64,000 bases of DNA from Marinomonas pollencensis (GCF_003387375.1 NZ_QUNG01000013.1:1-64000); one strand, 5' to 3'. Counted from the first letter of the stretch, positions 23,250 to 34,305 are shown. Numbers and translations are program-made. The notes: generated by a model from the letters alone, not told the origin.

Positions 23250-24032
23250 TTATGAGAAAAGGTAGCTATCTAACGATAAAATGTCCCTCTCAACGTCTTT
23301 GTGGAGGCGTTCTACAGTTAATAAATCACTGCTGCCTAGGGCGGAAATCAACGGCAAAAAGTGCTCTTGAGACGGGTGATTAAAAGACGCATAAGGTGCT
23401 TCTTGTTGATAATTTAATAAGGCATCAAGATCTTTGTGGATCAACTTATCATGTACCCAATCGGTGAAGCTGCTGACCATTTCTACGCGGTTTTTTGTTG
23501 GCGTTCGACTGAATAGTTCTTTTAGATTGTGGCTGATACCGCCGGAGCCGATGATTAATATATTGTCGTCTTTTAGAGAGCTAATGAGTTTTCCGTAAAG
23601 GTGATTTCTGGATGCGCCTAAGCCACTATTAATGGATATTTGAACAATCGGCACGTCGGCATTTGGGTACATTAGTCGCAACGGAATCCATACTCCATGA
23701 TCCCAACCTTGGTTCTCATCTAACACTGGATGTAATCCAGAATTCTCAAACAATTGGGCGATTTTCTTGGCCAATGCTGGATCGCCAGGGGCGTTATATT
23801 GGATTTCATAAAATGATTTCGGGAAACCGTAAAAATCATGAATGGTTTCAGGCTGCTCGCCTGAGGTGATAACAATGTCTGCCGCCATATCAAAATGAGC
23901 CGAGAACACGATGATAGCCTTAGGTCGACTTAATTCCTTACCTAATTGGCTCAGAAAAATGGAGGTGCTACTGATTTCAGCGGCCATCATTGGGGAGCCG
24001 TGTGAAATGAACAAGGTAGGTTGTCGGTTCAT
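23250..24032 (-). CDS. ygiD: 4,5-DOPA dioxygenase extradiol-like protein
   Basis: 260 aa from the ATG at 24032; the open frame extends to a TTG at 24050 that lacks support. LigB-superfamily core: LFISHGSPMMA, IIVFSAHFD, WDHGVWIPL and GSGGISHNL supply the His residues that bind the catalytic metal. E. coli YgiD is of the same length and opens the ring of DOPA in vitro; its natural substrate is unknown. It is convergent with the FMN reductase/ABM genes. In E. coli ygiN (an ABM quinol monooxygenase) and ygiD are also near each other, so the grouping may be meaningful. Confidence 0.85.
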   Translation of the reverse strand: MNRQPTLFISHGSPMMAAEISSTSIFLSQLGKELSRPKAIIVFSAHFDMAADIVITSGEQPETIHDFYGFPKSFYEIQYNAPGDPALAKKIAQLFENSGLHPVLDENQGWDHGVWIPLRLMYPNADVPIVQISINSGLGASRNHLYGKLISSLKDDNILIIGSGGISHNLKELFSRTPTKNRVEMVSSFTDWVHDKLIHKDLDALLNYQQEAPYASFNHPSQEHFLPLISALGSSDLLTVERLHKDVERDILSLDSYLFS

Positions 24033-24050
24033 AAGTAATGTCTCAATCAA

Positions 24051-24462
24051 AAGAAAAGGAAGTCATCCGTATAAGCTCATCACAGCCATCTGACTAACCG
24101 TCTTGCGGTATTGTGTCTTTAACGGTAGTGAGTCTCTAGGCTCTGTTGTTGAGCCGTAGTGCGTGTGAGCTAACGTGTTCGATGCACTGAAATAGCCCTG
24201 TGTGCTTTTGTCTCGTTTTATACGAACGAATGGTAATATCATATTGTCCTCTTATATGAAGATAAATCCTGATGCTGTTTAATGATTAACAACGCCATGT
24301 TGCTAATTGGCAATGATCTATCATGGGATTTAGCTGTCTGCTTGCAGTTTCTCGCGCTAAGGTGTATCTGTTGCGAGTCGCAATGTGAGATGTTTGGGGC
24401 GCTGTCAGGCTATGTATTTAGCCAGCTAATTTTTTATTGATGGTGTTTTCAGGGAGAGACGT
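24051..24462. other. 412-bp intergenic region
   Basis: Lies between the divergent ygiD-like gene and the GGDEF gene and must carry both promoters. AT-rich in the middle (24240-24320). I found no convincing hexamer pair, hairpin with a T-run, repeat or small ORF with a ribosome site. Confidence 0.4.
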
Positions 24463-25371
24463 ATGGTCAGTATCGAGCAAATGGCAAAAGTATTAGAAGC
24501 ATTACCGGACCCCGTCTTTGTGCTTTCTAGAAGTGGTCGCTATGTGGCGGTGTTTGGCGGCCATGATACGCGTTATTACCATAGTGCAGAGGGGCTGGTA
24601 GGGCTGCGAATTAGCGACATAGTCAGTGCAGATAAAGCAGATTGGTTTCTAGAGCAAATAGCGGTTGCCTTAGAAGCTGAGACCCTATTGATCCGAGAAT
24701 ACGAACTCAGTATCAGAGAGGTTGGCAGTGATGTCGAAGAGGGGCCAGTTGAACCGATTTGGTTTGAAGGACGGATTCAAAAACTAGACTTTCAAATAGC
24801 CGGTGAGGACGTGGTGCTCTGGATGGCCAGCAACATCACAGAACGTCATAAGCTGGAGGCCAAATTACGCAAACTGAGCGATACCGATAAGCTCACTGGA
24901 CTGTTTAATCGGCGCCGGCTTGAGCGTGAGCTAAAAGCCGATTACCGTGCTTTTATCGGGCAAGGAGTGCCAACGTCAATTGTGATTTTTGATCTGGATA
25001 ATTTAAAAACCATTAATGACACTTTAGGGCACTATGTTGGTGATGAGGTCATTGTTGCCATCGCGAATATCTGTCGTAATGAATTAGCTGACCATGGCAT
25101 AGCGTGTCGTTACGGTGGGGATGAATTCGTAGTGGCTTTATTTAATGCTGAGGTCACACAGGCAAAGCAGTTTGCAGATAGGCTGCATGAAAAAGTGATG
25201 CATCATTTCCAGCAATTTTTCACCAAGAATCTAGCCGCTAGTATTGGTATTAGCGTCGGCATTTCTGGCATGTTGCCTGATGACACTTCATACAAGGCGG
25301 TCTTGAAACGTGCTGATGATGCTTTATATCAAGCTAAGCGCAGTGGTAAAAACAAAACGATTGTCGGTTGA
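24463..25371 (+). CDS. Diguanylate cyclase with an N-terminal PAS-like domain
   Basis: 302 aa. Residues ~5-125 look like a PAS fold (LEALPDPVFVLSRSGRYVAVFGG; WMASNITERHKLE), then a GGDEF domain (~140-300: DKLTGLFNRRRLE, FDLDNLKTINDTLGH, G218-G-D-E-F222). It should make the second messenger c-di-GMP from GTP. No membrane segment, so it is cytosolic. The residues where an inhibitory RxxD site would lie (209-212) read ADHG, so product feedback is probably absent. Ribosome site GGGAGAG. Monocistronic. Confidence 0.9.
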   Translation: MVSIEQMAKVLEALPDPVFVLSRSGRYVAVFGGHDTRYYHSAEGLVGLRISDIVSADKADWFLEQIAVALEAETLLIREYELSIREVGSDVEEGPVEPIWFEGRIQKLDFQIAGEDVVLWMASNITERHKLEAKLRKLSDTDKLTGLFNRRRLERELKADYRAFIGQGVPTSIVIFDLDNLKTINDTLGHYVGDEVIVAIANICRNELADHGIACRYGGDEFVVALFNAEVTQAKQFADRLHEKVMHHFQQFFTKNLAASIGISVGISGMLPDDTSYKAVLKRADDALYQAKRSGKNKTIVG

Positions 25372-25568
25372 TATAGGCGTTTTTGGTCTTTTTAACGCCA
25401 TCTTATTCTGGTTTTCTTATGCCTAAATCCAGCCCTTAAAATCTGCGTTAAAATAGCGCTAAAAATTCTTCTTAGTTACCCAATTTGCGCCCCTAATTGC
25501 TTTTACAAACGCCCTCTCAAGCCTCATGCTTAGCGCCTTTGAAGCTGGTCTAGGAATACATTAGTTAT

Positions 25569-26456
25569 ATGTGGGTTTTTATCACTTTGTTCGCGGCAGC
25601 GTGCCAATCGGTTCGTACCGCTTATCAAAATACATTGGCGACTGAAGCGGGTTTTTTACACGCGACTATGGCGCGATCGCTTTATGCTTTGCCTTTGGTA
25701 ACAGGGTATTTGTTGCTCTGTATTGTGTTGTTTGGTGGGGTGTCATTGCCTACTGATTCGATGTTTTTTATGGCGGCTAGTCTTTGTGCGTTAGCACAAA
25801 TTATGGCGACTTATTTCATGCTTCGAGTGTTTCAGTCAGGCAGTTTTGCCTTGGGTACCATGCTGGCTAAGACTGAGGCGGTGTTAGCGGCATTAATTGG
25901 TTTGCCTTTGTTGCATTATGGGTTATCTGCCATGGCTTGGTTAGGTATTGCAGTTGGTGTATTTGGTGCTTTGGTAATGAGTATAAAGTGGAAAAACTTG
26001 GCCAATATTCACCGTGATGCCTCCTTTGTATTTGGCTTGGGAAGTGGGTTTTGTTTTGCGGTTACGTCTGTTATGGCGTCGTTGGCAAGTCACTCATTTG
26101 AGGGCTCAATCATGACCAGTGCGGGAGTCACCTTGTTGTATGTTCTCCTCTTGCAATCGGCTATTTTGTGTGGCCTTCAGATGGTGAAAAGCCGTGACCT
26201 TATGACCCCTTTTAGAAAAAGCCCACAGCTAAGTTGGAAAGTTGGAATAATGAGTGGTTTAGGGTCAATTGGTTGGTTTACCGCCTTTGCGTTGGTGAAT
26301 CCGGCGATGGTGAAAACCTTAGGGCAATTGGAGATCTTAGGCACTTTGTATTACTCAAAATATCGCTTTTCAGAGAAAATGAACATGCGTCAGTGGTTTG
26401 GTGGTGTGATGATTATTATCAGCGTGATCTTGGTAACCGCCGCGACGATAAAGTAA
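25569..26456 (+). CDS. DMT-superfamily (EamA-like) permease
   Basis: 295 aa with about ten hydrophobic segments in two similar halves, the usual EamA/DMT layout. Examples are AACQSVRTAYQNTLATEAGF in the first helix region and IMSGLGSIGWFTAFALVNPAM in the eighth. Members export or import small metabolites; the substrate cannot be inferred. The start at 25569 lacks a clear ribosome site. It ends just before a strong terminator. Confidence 0.82.
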   Translation: MWVFITLFAAACQSVRTAYQNTLATEAGFLHATMARSLYALPLVTGYLLLCIVLFGGVSLPTDSMFFMAASLCALAQIMATYFMLRVFQSGSFALGTMLAKTEAVLAALIGLPLLHYGLSAMAWLGIAVGVFGALVMSIKWKNLANIHRDASFVFGLGSGFCFAVTSVMASLASHSFEGSIMTSAGVTLLYVLLLQSAILCGLQMVKSRDLMTPFRKSPQLSWKVGIMSGLGSIGWFTAFALVNPAMVKTLGQLEILGTLYYSKYRFSEKMNMRQWFGGVMIIISVILVTAATIK

Positions 26457-26469
26457 TAAAGATTGCTAG

Positions 26470-26508
26470 AAAAAAGGGTTTGAGGACAGTCTTCAAACCC
26501 TTTTTTTT
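26470..26508. terminator. Bidirectional terminator between the DMT permease and ansA
   Basis: GGGTTTGA (26476-26483) pairs with TCAAACCC (26493-26500), flanked by six A residues on the left and eight T on the right, so it works on both strands for the convergent genes. Confidence 0.9.
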
Positions 26509-26529
26509 GCCTGTGCTAGTGCGAATTGC

Positions 26530-27558
26530 TTAGGCGCTGAATTCGTTGCAGAGGTTTATGTCCCATTGGTTATGGATATCCTGGTAGTCATTACCTTGTG
26601 CTAGCAAGAAGTGCAATTTGCAAAAGGCCGCTTCTAAGGTCATGTCGTATCCACTGAGTACTTTCATAGAAGACAGTACAGAGCCTGCGGCATACGCACC
26701 TTGAGAAACACCACCATGCAAACACTGGGTCAGATTTACCACGACTTTTTTGCGCAACAAGGTTTCGCTTAAGAAATCTAAGAATGTGGTATTTTGGTCT
26801 GGTACATTGCCTGCGCCATAGGTCATTAAAACAATCGCCTGACAATTTTCATCGTCTAGCACACTTTGATAAATAGACGCTGGCTGGCTTGGGTGAAGTG
26901 TCAATACTGCCACAGCGCCTTCTTTAAAGGTGAGGGCTCGTTCAGAGATCGGTTGAGAATCTGCTGATGAGGTTTGTTTGAGCATGCGGTCGTAGTGCAA
27001 CTGCATGTCAATGGCAATTTCACCTAATAGTTCGTCGTTAGGTGTGGCAAAGGCTTTGAAGCGGCCGCTGCTGACCTTTTGCACACGATTGCCCCGCATT
27101 AGTTTTCCATCAAAAACCAGACTGACGTCTGGGATTGGGTGGTTGCATGCCAGTGATAAGGCGGCTTGTAAATTACTGGTTGCATCGCTGCGGTTCATTC
27201 CTAGCGGGATTTGTGAGCCAGTAACGAGAACATTTTTATCACAGCTGCCCAGCATAAAAGACAGGGCAGACGTAGTGTATGCCATGGTGTCAGTGCCATG
27301 CAGAATGATAAAGCCATCGTAATCTTGCCAGTGTGTCGCCAGAGTGCTGACTAATTGTGTCCAGTTGCTCGGGGTAATGTTGGCACTGTCGATTAAAGGC
27401 GACAGCTCCATAACCTCAAAGCTGGGTAAATCTGGCAAGCTTGCGCCCATTGCCAATTCAATGCGTTCTTGCAGGCCAGACGCCGGCGCTAAGCCTAAGT
27501 CTGTCTGTACCATACCAATGGTACCGCCAGTATAAAGTATTAAAACTTGAGATTTCAT
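26530..27558 (-). CDS. ansA: Type I (cytoplasmic) L-asparaginase
   Basis: 342 aa, the size of E. coli AnsA (338). Catalytic threonines sit in YTGGTIGM (N-terminus) and HGTDTMAYT. There is no signal peptide, which separates it from the periplasmic type II enzyme. It hydrolyses asparagine to aspartate and ammonia. The ATG overlaps the TGA of aspA (ATGA), so the two are translationally coupled: asparagine to aspartate to fumarate in one unit. Confidence 0.93.
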   Translation of the reverse strand: MKSQVLILYTGGTIGMVQTDLGLAPASGLQERIELAMGASLPDLPSFEVMELSPLIDSANITPSNWTQLVSTLATHWQDYDGFIILHGTDTMAYTTSALSFMLGSCDKNVLVTGSQIPLGMNRSDATSNLQAALSLACNHPIPDVSLVFDGKLMRGNRVQKVSSGRFKAFATPNDELLGEIAIDMQLHYDRMLKQTSSADSQPISERALTFKEGAVAVLTLHPSQPASIYQSVLDDENCQAIVLMTYGAGNVPDQNTTFLDFLSETLLRKKVVVNLTQCLHGGVSQGAYAAGSVLSSMKVLSGYDMTLEAAFCKLHFLLAQGNDYQDIHNQWDINLCNEFSA

Positions 27559-28958
27559 ACACCAACCTTACTAGGAGATAGCATAGATTTAGGGTCTAAC
27601 AGAGTGTTTAGCTGCTCTTCTGTTAATAGGTTTTCTTCAATCACTAAAGCGCGTACTGTGCTGCCGGTATTGAGTGCGGTATTGGCAATACGAGACGCAT
27701 TAGCGTAGCCGATATGCGGTACCAGTGCAGTAATAATGCCAATGCTATTTTCAACATGCCCAGCACAAACGCTTTCGTTGGCTTGGATGCCTCGAATGCA
27801 GCGGTGCTCCATCATATGGCATGCTTCTTTTAGCATTTTTAGTGAGTTAAGTAAGTTGTATATGATCATAGGTTCCATGGCGTTTAGCTGCAATTGGCCC
27901 GCTTCAGCCGCCAGTGTTACCGCCAAATCAGAAGCGATGACTTGGTATGCCGTTTGGTTCATTGCCTCTGGAATAACAGGGTTTACTTTGCCAGGCATGA
28001 TAGAAGAACCGGGTTGCATTGCAGGTAGGTTTATTTCACCCAAACCGGTACGAGGTCCGCTAGAAAGCAAGCGTAAATCATTGCTCATTTTGCTTAGCTT
28101 AATCGCCAGGCGTTTTAAAATGCCGGAGAAGAGTACGAACGCGCCCATGTCAGACGTGGCTTCTACTAGGTTGCTCGCAGGCACTAATGGTTTCGCGGAA
28201 ATGGTTGCCAGCTTTTCTACTACCAAGTTGGCGTAGCCTTCAGTGGTGTTAATGCCGGTGCCGATGGCTGTACCACCGAGGTTGACTTCGCAAAGTAGAG
28301 CGCATGCTTCGCCGATACGATCAATGTCTTCCCCTAGGGTCACAGCGAAAGCGTCAAACTCTTGGCCTAGTGTCATAGGTACCGCATCTTGTAATTGTGT
28401 GCGACCCATTTTGACAATGTGCGCAAACTCTCGGCCTTTCTCTTCTAGGGCTTCTTTGAGAGAAGCCAAACTTGGAACAAAGTTATCGGCCGCAAACTGA
28501 ATACCCAAGCAAGCCGCTGTTGGGTAGGCGTCATTAGTAGATTGTGAGCGGTTTACGTCGTCATTAGGGTGTAGGTGCTGGTATTCACCTTTGTTATGAC
28601 CCAGTTTGCCTAAGGCAATGTTGGCGATCACTTCGTTGGCATTCATGTTTGTAGAGGTGCCAGCCCCGCCTTGAATGACGTCGACAATAAATTGGTCGTG
28701 ATGATCACCTTGTATGAGATCTTGGCAGGCAAAGACAATGGCATCGGCTTTTTCAGTAGACAGCAAATTCATTTCTTGGTTGGTTCGAGCTGCCGCTGCT
28801 TTTACCATTGCCAACGCCTTAATTAACTCAGGAAAATGAGAAATAGGAACGCCAGTAATGGAGAAGTTTTGTGCCGCACGCTGAGTCTGGATGCCATACA
28901 AGGCGTCAGCAGGGACTTCCATATTACCAAGTAAATCGTATTCAGAGCGTGTAGTCAT
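27555..28958 (-). CDS. aspA: Aspartate ammonia-lyase
   Basis: 467 aa. Fumarase/aspartase superfamily with the signature GSSIMPGKVNPVIPE containing the flexible catalytic loop, plus GTSTNMNANEVIAN and TGINTTEGY. It converts aspartate to fumarate and ammonium, feeding the TCA cycle. GAGGA lies 10 nt before the ATG. Upstream is the AGCS symporter, separated by a hairpin; downstream ansA overlaps by 4 nt. Confidence 0.94.
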   Translation of the reverse strand: MTTRSEYDLLGNMEVPADALYGIQTQRAAQNFSITGVPISHFPELIKALAMVKAAAARTNQEMNLLSTEKADAIVFACQDLIQGDHHDQFIVDVIQGGAGTSTNMNANEVIANIALGKLGHNKGEYQHLHPNDDVNRSQSTNDAYPTAACLGIQFAADNFVPSLASLKEALEEKGREFAHIVKMGRTQLQDAVPMTLGQEFDAFAVTLGEDIDRIGEACALLCEVNLGGTAIGTGINTTEGYANLVVEKLATISAKPLVPASNLVEATSDMGAFVLFSGILKRLAIKLSKMSNDLRLLSSGPRTGLGEINLPAMQPGSSIMPGKVNPVIPEAMNQTAYQVIASDLAVTLAAEAGQLQLNAMEPMIIYNLLNSLKMLKEACHMMEHRCIRGIQANESVCAGHVENSIGIITALVPHIGYANASRIANTALNTGSTVRALVIEENLLTEEQLNTLLDPKSMLSPSKVGV

Positions 28959-28987
28959 GTTAGCAGGTCCTCATTACTAAAAAGGAG

Positions 28988-29011
28988 CGCCACACCTCTT
29001 TAGGTGTGGCG
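28988..29011 (-). terminator. Intercistronic hairpin between the symporter and aspA
   Basis: CGCCACACC and GGTGTGGCG (9 bp, 6-nt loop). Read on the minus strand it is followed by CTCCTTTTTAG, so it may partly terminate or protect the symporter message ahead of aspA. It leaves room for unequal expression within the cluster. Confidence 0.6.
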
Positions 29012-29018
29012 TTTGGGG

Positions 29019-30443
29019 TTAGTGGCTATTTTTATTGGCTTCAGGCCAGGCTTTCTTATCTAAATCGAGTTCGGGAAATTGCGCCGAATCAAACACAGGC
29101 TGGGCTGTGCCCGCTTTTATCTGTTTGTCGTAGTCGTTAATTACGCTGCGAGCTTTGTTAAACAAAAGGGCTAGGCCAAATAGGTTAGCAAGCGCGAGTA
29201 GACCCATTGTTAGGTCAGCAAAAGAAAAAATCGTGCCCAAATTCAGCACCGCACCGAGGCAACATAAAACCAGAATTAAGATACGGAAGGCATTCATTAG
29301 CAGCTTGCTGTTTTTCCCCTTGGTTAGATAGCTTAGGCTATTTTCACCTAGGTAATAGTTATAGAGCACCGTACTAAAGCTAAACAGCAATAAAGCTATG
29401 CTGACGAAGATACGACCTGTCTCACCAATATGGGTTGCGAGTGAGGCTTGGGTCAAAGCAATGCCATCTGCTGCGCTGACGGTAGTTGGGTCGTAGGCAG
29501 TGCCAAGCAGAATAATCAAAGCGGTGCAGGTGCATAGTAGGATGGTGTCAATAAAAACGGAGAACGCTTGTACCACGCCTTGGCTAGCCGGGTGAGGAAC
29601 ATAAGCCACTGCGGCAACATTTGGCGCGCTACCAAGGCCTGCCTCGTTAGAAAATAAGCCTCGTTTTACACCCATTAGAATAGCCGCGCCAACGCCGCCA
29701 CCCACAGCAGGTCCTATACCGAAGGCACTGTTAACTATCATCATTAAGGTGTCAGGGATTGCGCTGATGTTCATTGCGAGTACCACAAGCGCAATAATTA
29801 AGTAGCCGCCAGCCATCACAGGAACCAAGATTTCAGCCACCTTAGCAATGCGTTTAACGCCACCAAAAATAATTAAGCCAACCACAATGGCGAGGCCAAT
29901 ACCGCTGTAAGAGAGGGGGATGTTGAACGCATCTTGTAGCGAATTGGCGACTGCATAAGACTGTAAAGCGACGAACGCAATACCAAATGTGATGAACAGC
30001 AAAATAGCGTACACCACGGCTAACCATTTCCATTGGGCGCCTAAGCCCTTTTCGATGTAATAAGCCGGGCCGCCTCGATAAGTGCCATCGTCTTCAGCCG
30101 TTTTATAAACTTGGGCGAGGGTGCACTCAACAAAGCTGGTTGCCATGCCGATCAGGCCTACAACCCACATCCAAAAAATAGCGCCAGGGCCGCCGAGAGT
30201 AATAGCAACCGCTACCCCAGCAATGTTGCCGCCACCAACACGGCCAGCAACCGATAATATTAATGCTTGAAAGGAGCTCAAGTGACCATCGGTGTCATGA
30301 TGGCGAGCGGTTAGGATAGAAAACATTTTACCGAAGTAACGAAACTGGATAAAACGCGACGCGAGGGTAAACCAGAGACCTAGGCCAAGTAGAACGGCAA
30401 TCAGGATTTTACTCCATAGAAGGTCGCTTAAAAGAGAAAGCAT
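29019..30443 (-). CDS. AGCS-family sodium:alanine/glycine symporter
   Basis: 474 aa with about ten membrane helices. Family motifs are visible: GRVGGGNIAGVAVAITLGGPG and KRGLFSNEAGLGSAPNVAA. These carriers import alanine or glycine with Na+, fitting a marine host. The genetic link with aspA and ansA suggests a dicarboxylic amino acid or amide as a possible alternative substrate, though AGCS members are known mainly for Ala and Gly. AGGAG site 7 nt before the ATG. Divergent from the HTH regulator. Confidence 0.88.
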   Translation of the reverse strand: MLSLLSDLLWSKILIAVLLGLGLWFTLASRFIQFRYFGKMFSILTARHHDTDGHLSSFQALILSVAGRVGGGNIAGVAVAITLGGPGAIFWMWVVGLIGMATSFVECTLAQVYKTAEDDGTYRGGPAYYIEKGLGAQWKWLAVVYAILLFITFGIAFVALQSYAVANSLQDAFNIPLSYSGIGLAIVVGLIIFGGVKRIAKVAEILVPVMAGGYLIIALVVLAMNISAIPDTLMMIVNSAFGIGPAVGGGVGAAILMGVKRGLFSNEAGLGSAPNVAAVAYVPHPASQGVVQAFSVFIDTILLCTCTALIILLGTAYDPTTVSAADGIALTQASLATHIGETGRIFVSIALLLFSFSTVLYNYYLGENSLSYLTKGKNSKLLMNAFRILILVLCCLGAVLNLGTIFSFADLTMGLLALANLFGLALLFNKARSVINDYDKQIKAGTAQPVFDSAQFPELDLDKKAWPEANKNSH

Positions 30444-30658
30444 ATATGTGCTCCTGTATAAGGAATGTGTAGATTGTTTTTATTCAAATTCAGCGAGGCT
30501 ATTGAACAGCAGCGGCTGGGTCATAGGTAGTTTGTGACCTGTTACTGATTGGTGCTAGTTGATGCTATTAAGGATTCAACTTGCACTATTTTGGGGTTCG
30601 GCTTTGGCTTTTTTTACTTTAGAATGGGCGCCCTAGACTCGGGGGAGCACAATGGGTT

Positions 30659-31468
30659 ATGAGTGATGACTTTAAAGATAATTTGCGATTGCTATGCAGC
30701 TATTACAAATCGACGGCTGAAGTATGTCGACGGCTGGGCATTAATCGACCGCAATTTAATCGATATTTAAGTGGCACTAATCGACCTTCGGCCAACACCA
30801 TGCGCCGCTTTTGTGAGTTTTTCGGAGTGGAAAACCATGAGATAGTCTTGCCACATCAAGAATTCTTGCGTTTGGTGCAGACGCGCCCAGTGTCTCTTAA
30901 GCAGCAAAGTAGTTCGGTTGCGGCGGCGCATCTGTCTAGATTAAATGAGCTAGGGCAAACTGGGTTAGCGTCTTATTACGGCTATTATTTTGAATATTAT
31001 CTTTCGATGGCGCACCCAGGTGAAATATTACGAACCCTGATTTGCATTGAAGAGCATGACGGTCATGCGGTTTATCAAAGAACAGAAAGATTGTTGGAAG
31101 ATGGCCGCAGTAAACCCTTTCATAATGTTTATAAGGGGATGGTGCAGTTTCTGTCAGGACGAATTTTTTTAATGGATTATGAGTCGCTTACTGGCGTTGA
31201 AATGACCCAAACGATTTTATTTCCCTCTTTCAAAAGCCGTATCGACCGCTTAAATGGGTTGCGTTTAGGGGTTTCTGGGAGTGGTGAGAGAATGCCGTGC
31301 TGTGCTCGAGTGGTATACGAATATCTTGGCGAGAAGATAGATCAATACCGAGCTTTGCGTCAATGTGGCCTGTATTCAAGAGACAGTGAGGACATTGATT
31401 TTGGTATTCGTCAGTCGATTATCAATCAAATGGCACCCGATGAATGGCATTTTCGGGCGCGTTTTTAG
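30659..31468 (+). CDS. HTH (Cro/C1-like) transcriptional regulator
   Basis: 269 aa. The N-terminal ~60 residues form an XRE-type helix-turn-helix (STAEVCRRLGINRPQFNRYLSGTNRPS). The remaining 200 residues are an effector-like domain I do not recognise, with a Tyr-rich stretch (ASYYGYYFEYYLSMAHPGE). It is divergent from the AGCS symporter across 215 bp, so control of the amino-acid cluster is likely. No ribosome site stands out. Confidence 0.75.
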   Translation: MSDDFKDNLRLLCSYYKSTAEVCRRLGINRPQFNRYLSGTNRPSANTMRRFCEFFGVENHEIVLPHQEFLRLVQTRPVSLKQQSSSVAAAHLSRLNELGQTGLASYYGYYFEYYLSMAHPGEILRTLICIEEHDGHAVYQRTERLLEDGRSKPFHNVYKGMVQFLSGRIFLMDYESLTGVEMTQTILFPSFKSRIDRLNGLRLGVSGSGERMPCCARVVYEYLGEKIDQYRALRQCGLYSRDSEDIDFGIRQSIINQMAPDEWHFRARF

Positions 31469-31492
31469 TGCTAAGCGCGTAGCAAGCTAATT

Positions 31493-31510
31493 GGCGGTAA
31501 GGAAACCGCC
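31493..31510. terminator. Hairpin between the HTH regulator and the DUF2986 gene
   Basis: GGCGGT (31493-31498) pairs with ACCGCC (31505-31510) across a 6-nt loop between convergent genes. No run of T follows, so it is a weak candidate. Confidence 0.4.
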
Positions 31511-31526
31511 ATAAACAGAGAAGTGG

Positions 31527-31721
31527 TTAGCCTTGAGGCTCGTCTGCTGACTCTGTTGTGCTGCTGACTTCGCCATTCTCAAGAGCGGTGTTTTCCGCTT
31601 CCATCTTTGCTCTATCTGCTTTAGAGATATACTTTGGCTTAGCTTTCTTCGGATTGGCTTTTAAGTTGGCTTGCTTCATCCGCTTATCGTAGATGTCTTT
31701 GATCTTTTTGCGACGATTCAT
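31527..31721 (-). CDS. DUF2986 small basic protein
   Basis: 64 aa. Starts MNRRKKIKDIYDKRMKQANL and carries PKYISKADRAKMEAE, the pattern I associate with the uncharacterised DUF2986 family of gammaproteobacteria. The first half is very basic and probably helical, the second half acidic. No membrane segment. Ribosome site AGGAAC precedes the ATG. Function unknown. Confidence 0.78.
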   Translation of the reverse strand: MNRRKKIKDIYDKRMKQANLKANPKKAKPKYISKADRAKMEAENTALENGEVSSTTESADEPQG

Positions 31722-31768
31722 CGGCTAGGTTCCTAACGTAGGATTGTTGAACATTCCATTAAGGAACG

Positions 31769-31804
31769 AAAAAAAAAGCCCTGATCAAAGATCAGGGCTT
31801 TTTT
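31769..31804. terminator. Bidirectional terminator at the tRNA-Leu gene
   Basis: AGCCCTGATC (31777-31786) pairs perfectly with GATCAGGGCT (31790-31799) around an AAA loop, with an A-run before and a T-run after. It ends the minus-strand tRNA transcript. Confidence 0.92.
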
Positions 31805-31808
31805 ATGT

Positions 31809-31893
31809 TGGTACCAGTAGGCGGACTCGAACCGCCACGCCTTTCGGCAACGGATTTTGAATCCGTCGTGTCTACCAATTCCACCACACTGGC
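31809..31893 (-). tRNA. tRNA-Leu (anticodon CAA)
   Basis: 85 nt on the minus strand. Acceptor arm GCCAGTG/TACTGGT (with G-U pairs) and an encoded CCA end. D-arm GGTGGAATTGGTAGACACG, anticodon loop TTCAAAA with CAA, a long variable arm (TGCCGAAAGGCG) typical of class II leucine tRNAs, and a T-arm with GGTTCGAGTCC. It reads the UUG codon. Confidence 0.95.
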
Positions 31894-31912
31894 CTTGAAA
31901 AAGGTGAGGCGT

Positions 31913-31940
31913 ATCTTATAGGAATTAATTATCTTGTCAA
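31913..31940 (-). promoter_or_regulatory. tRNA-Leu promoter
   Basis: On the minus strand a perfect -35 TTGACA (31940-31935), a 16-bp spacer and -10 TAAGAT (31918-31913). Transcription would begin about 13 nt before the mature tRNA. Confidence 0.7.
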
Positions 31941-32053
31941 TACGCTTATTGCCTTTTTTTCATTATGTTTCAGGTATTTCTTTATGGTCGTACCTTTTTG
32001 GGTGGAAATTCGCTAAAATGCCGGGTCATTTTTTCTAGGTCGTTTTCTTTATC

Positions 32054-34266
<2,213 letters not shown>

Positions 34267-34280
34267 TAATCAATTTATAA

Positions 34281-34305
34281 GAGTCACTTTGTATCAGAGT
34301 GACTC
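34281..34305 (+). repeat. Hairpin between tgt and yajC
   Basis: GAGTCACT (34281-34288) pairs perfectly with AGTGACTC (34298-34305) across 9 nt. It is not followed by T residues, so it is more likely an RNA processing or stability element than a terminator. Confidence 0.5.

Noticed and set aside
25376-25399. Hairpin GGCGTT/AACGCC after the GGDEF gene as a terminator
   Set aside because: The T-run lies inside the loop rather than after the stem, so it is not a typical terminator.
30444-30658. Glycine riboswitch before the AGCS symporter
   Set aside because: Such riboswitches often precede AGCS genes, but I found no paired GGAGAG/CCGAAGG-like core in this 215-bp region on the minus strand.
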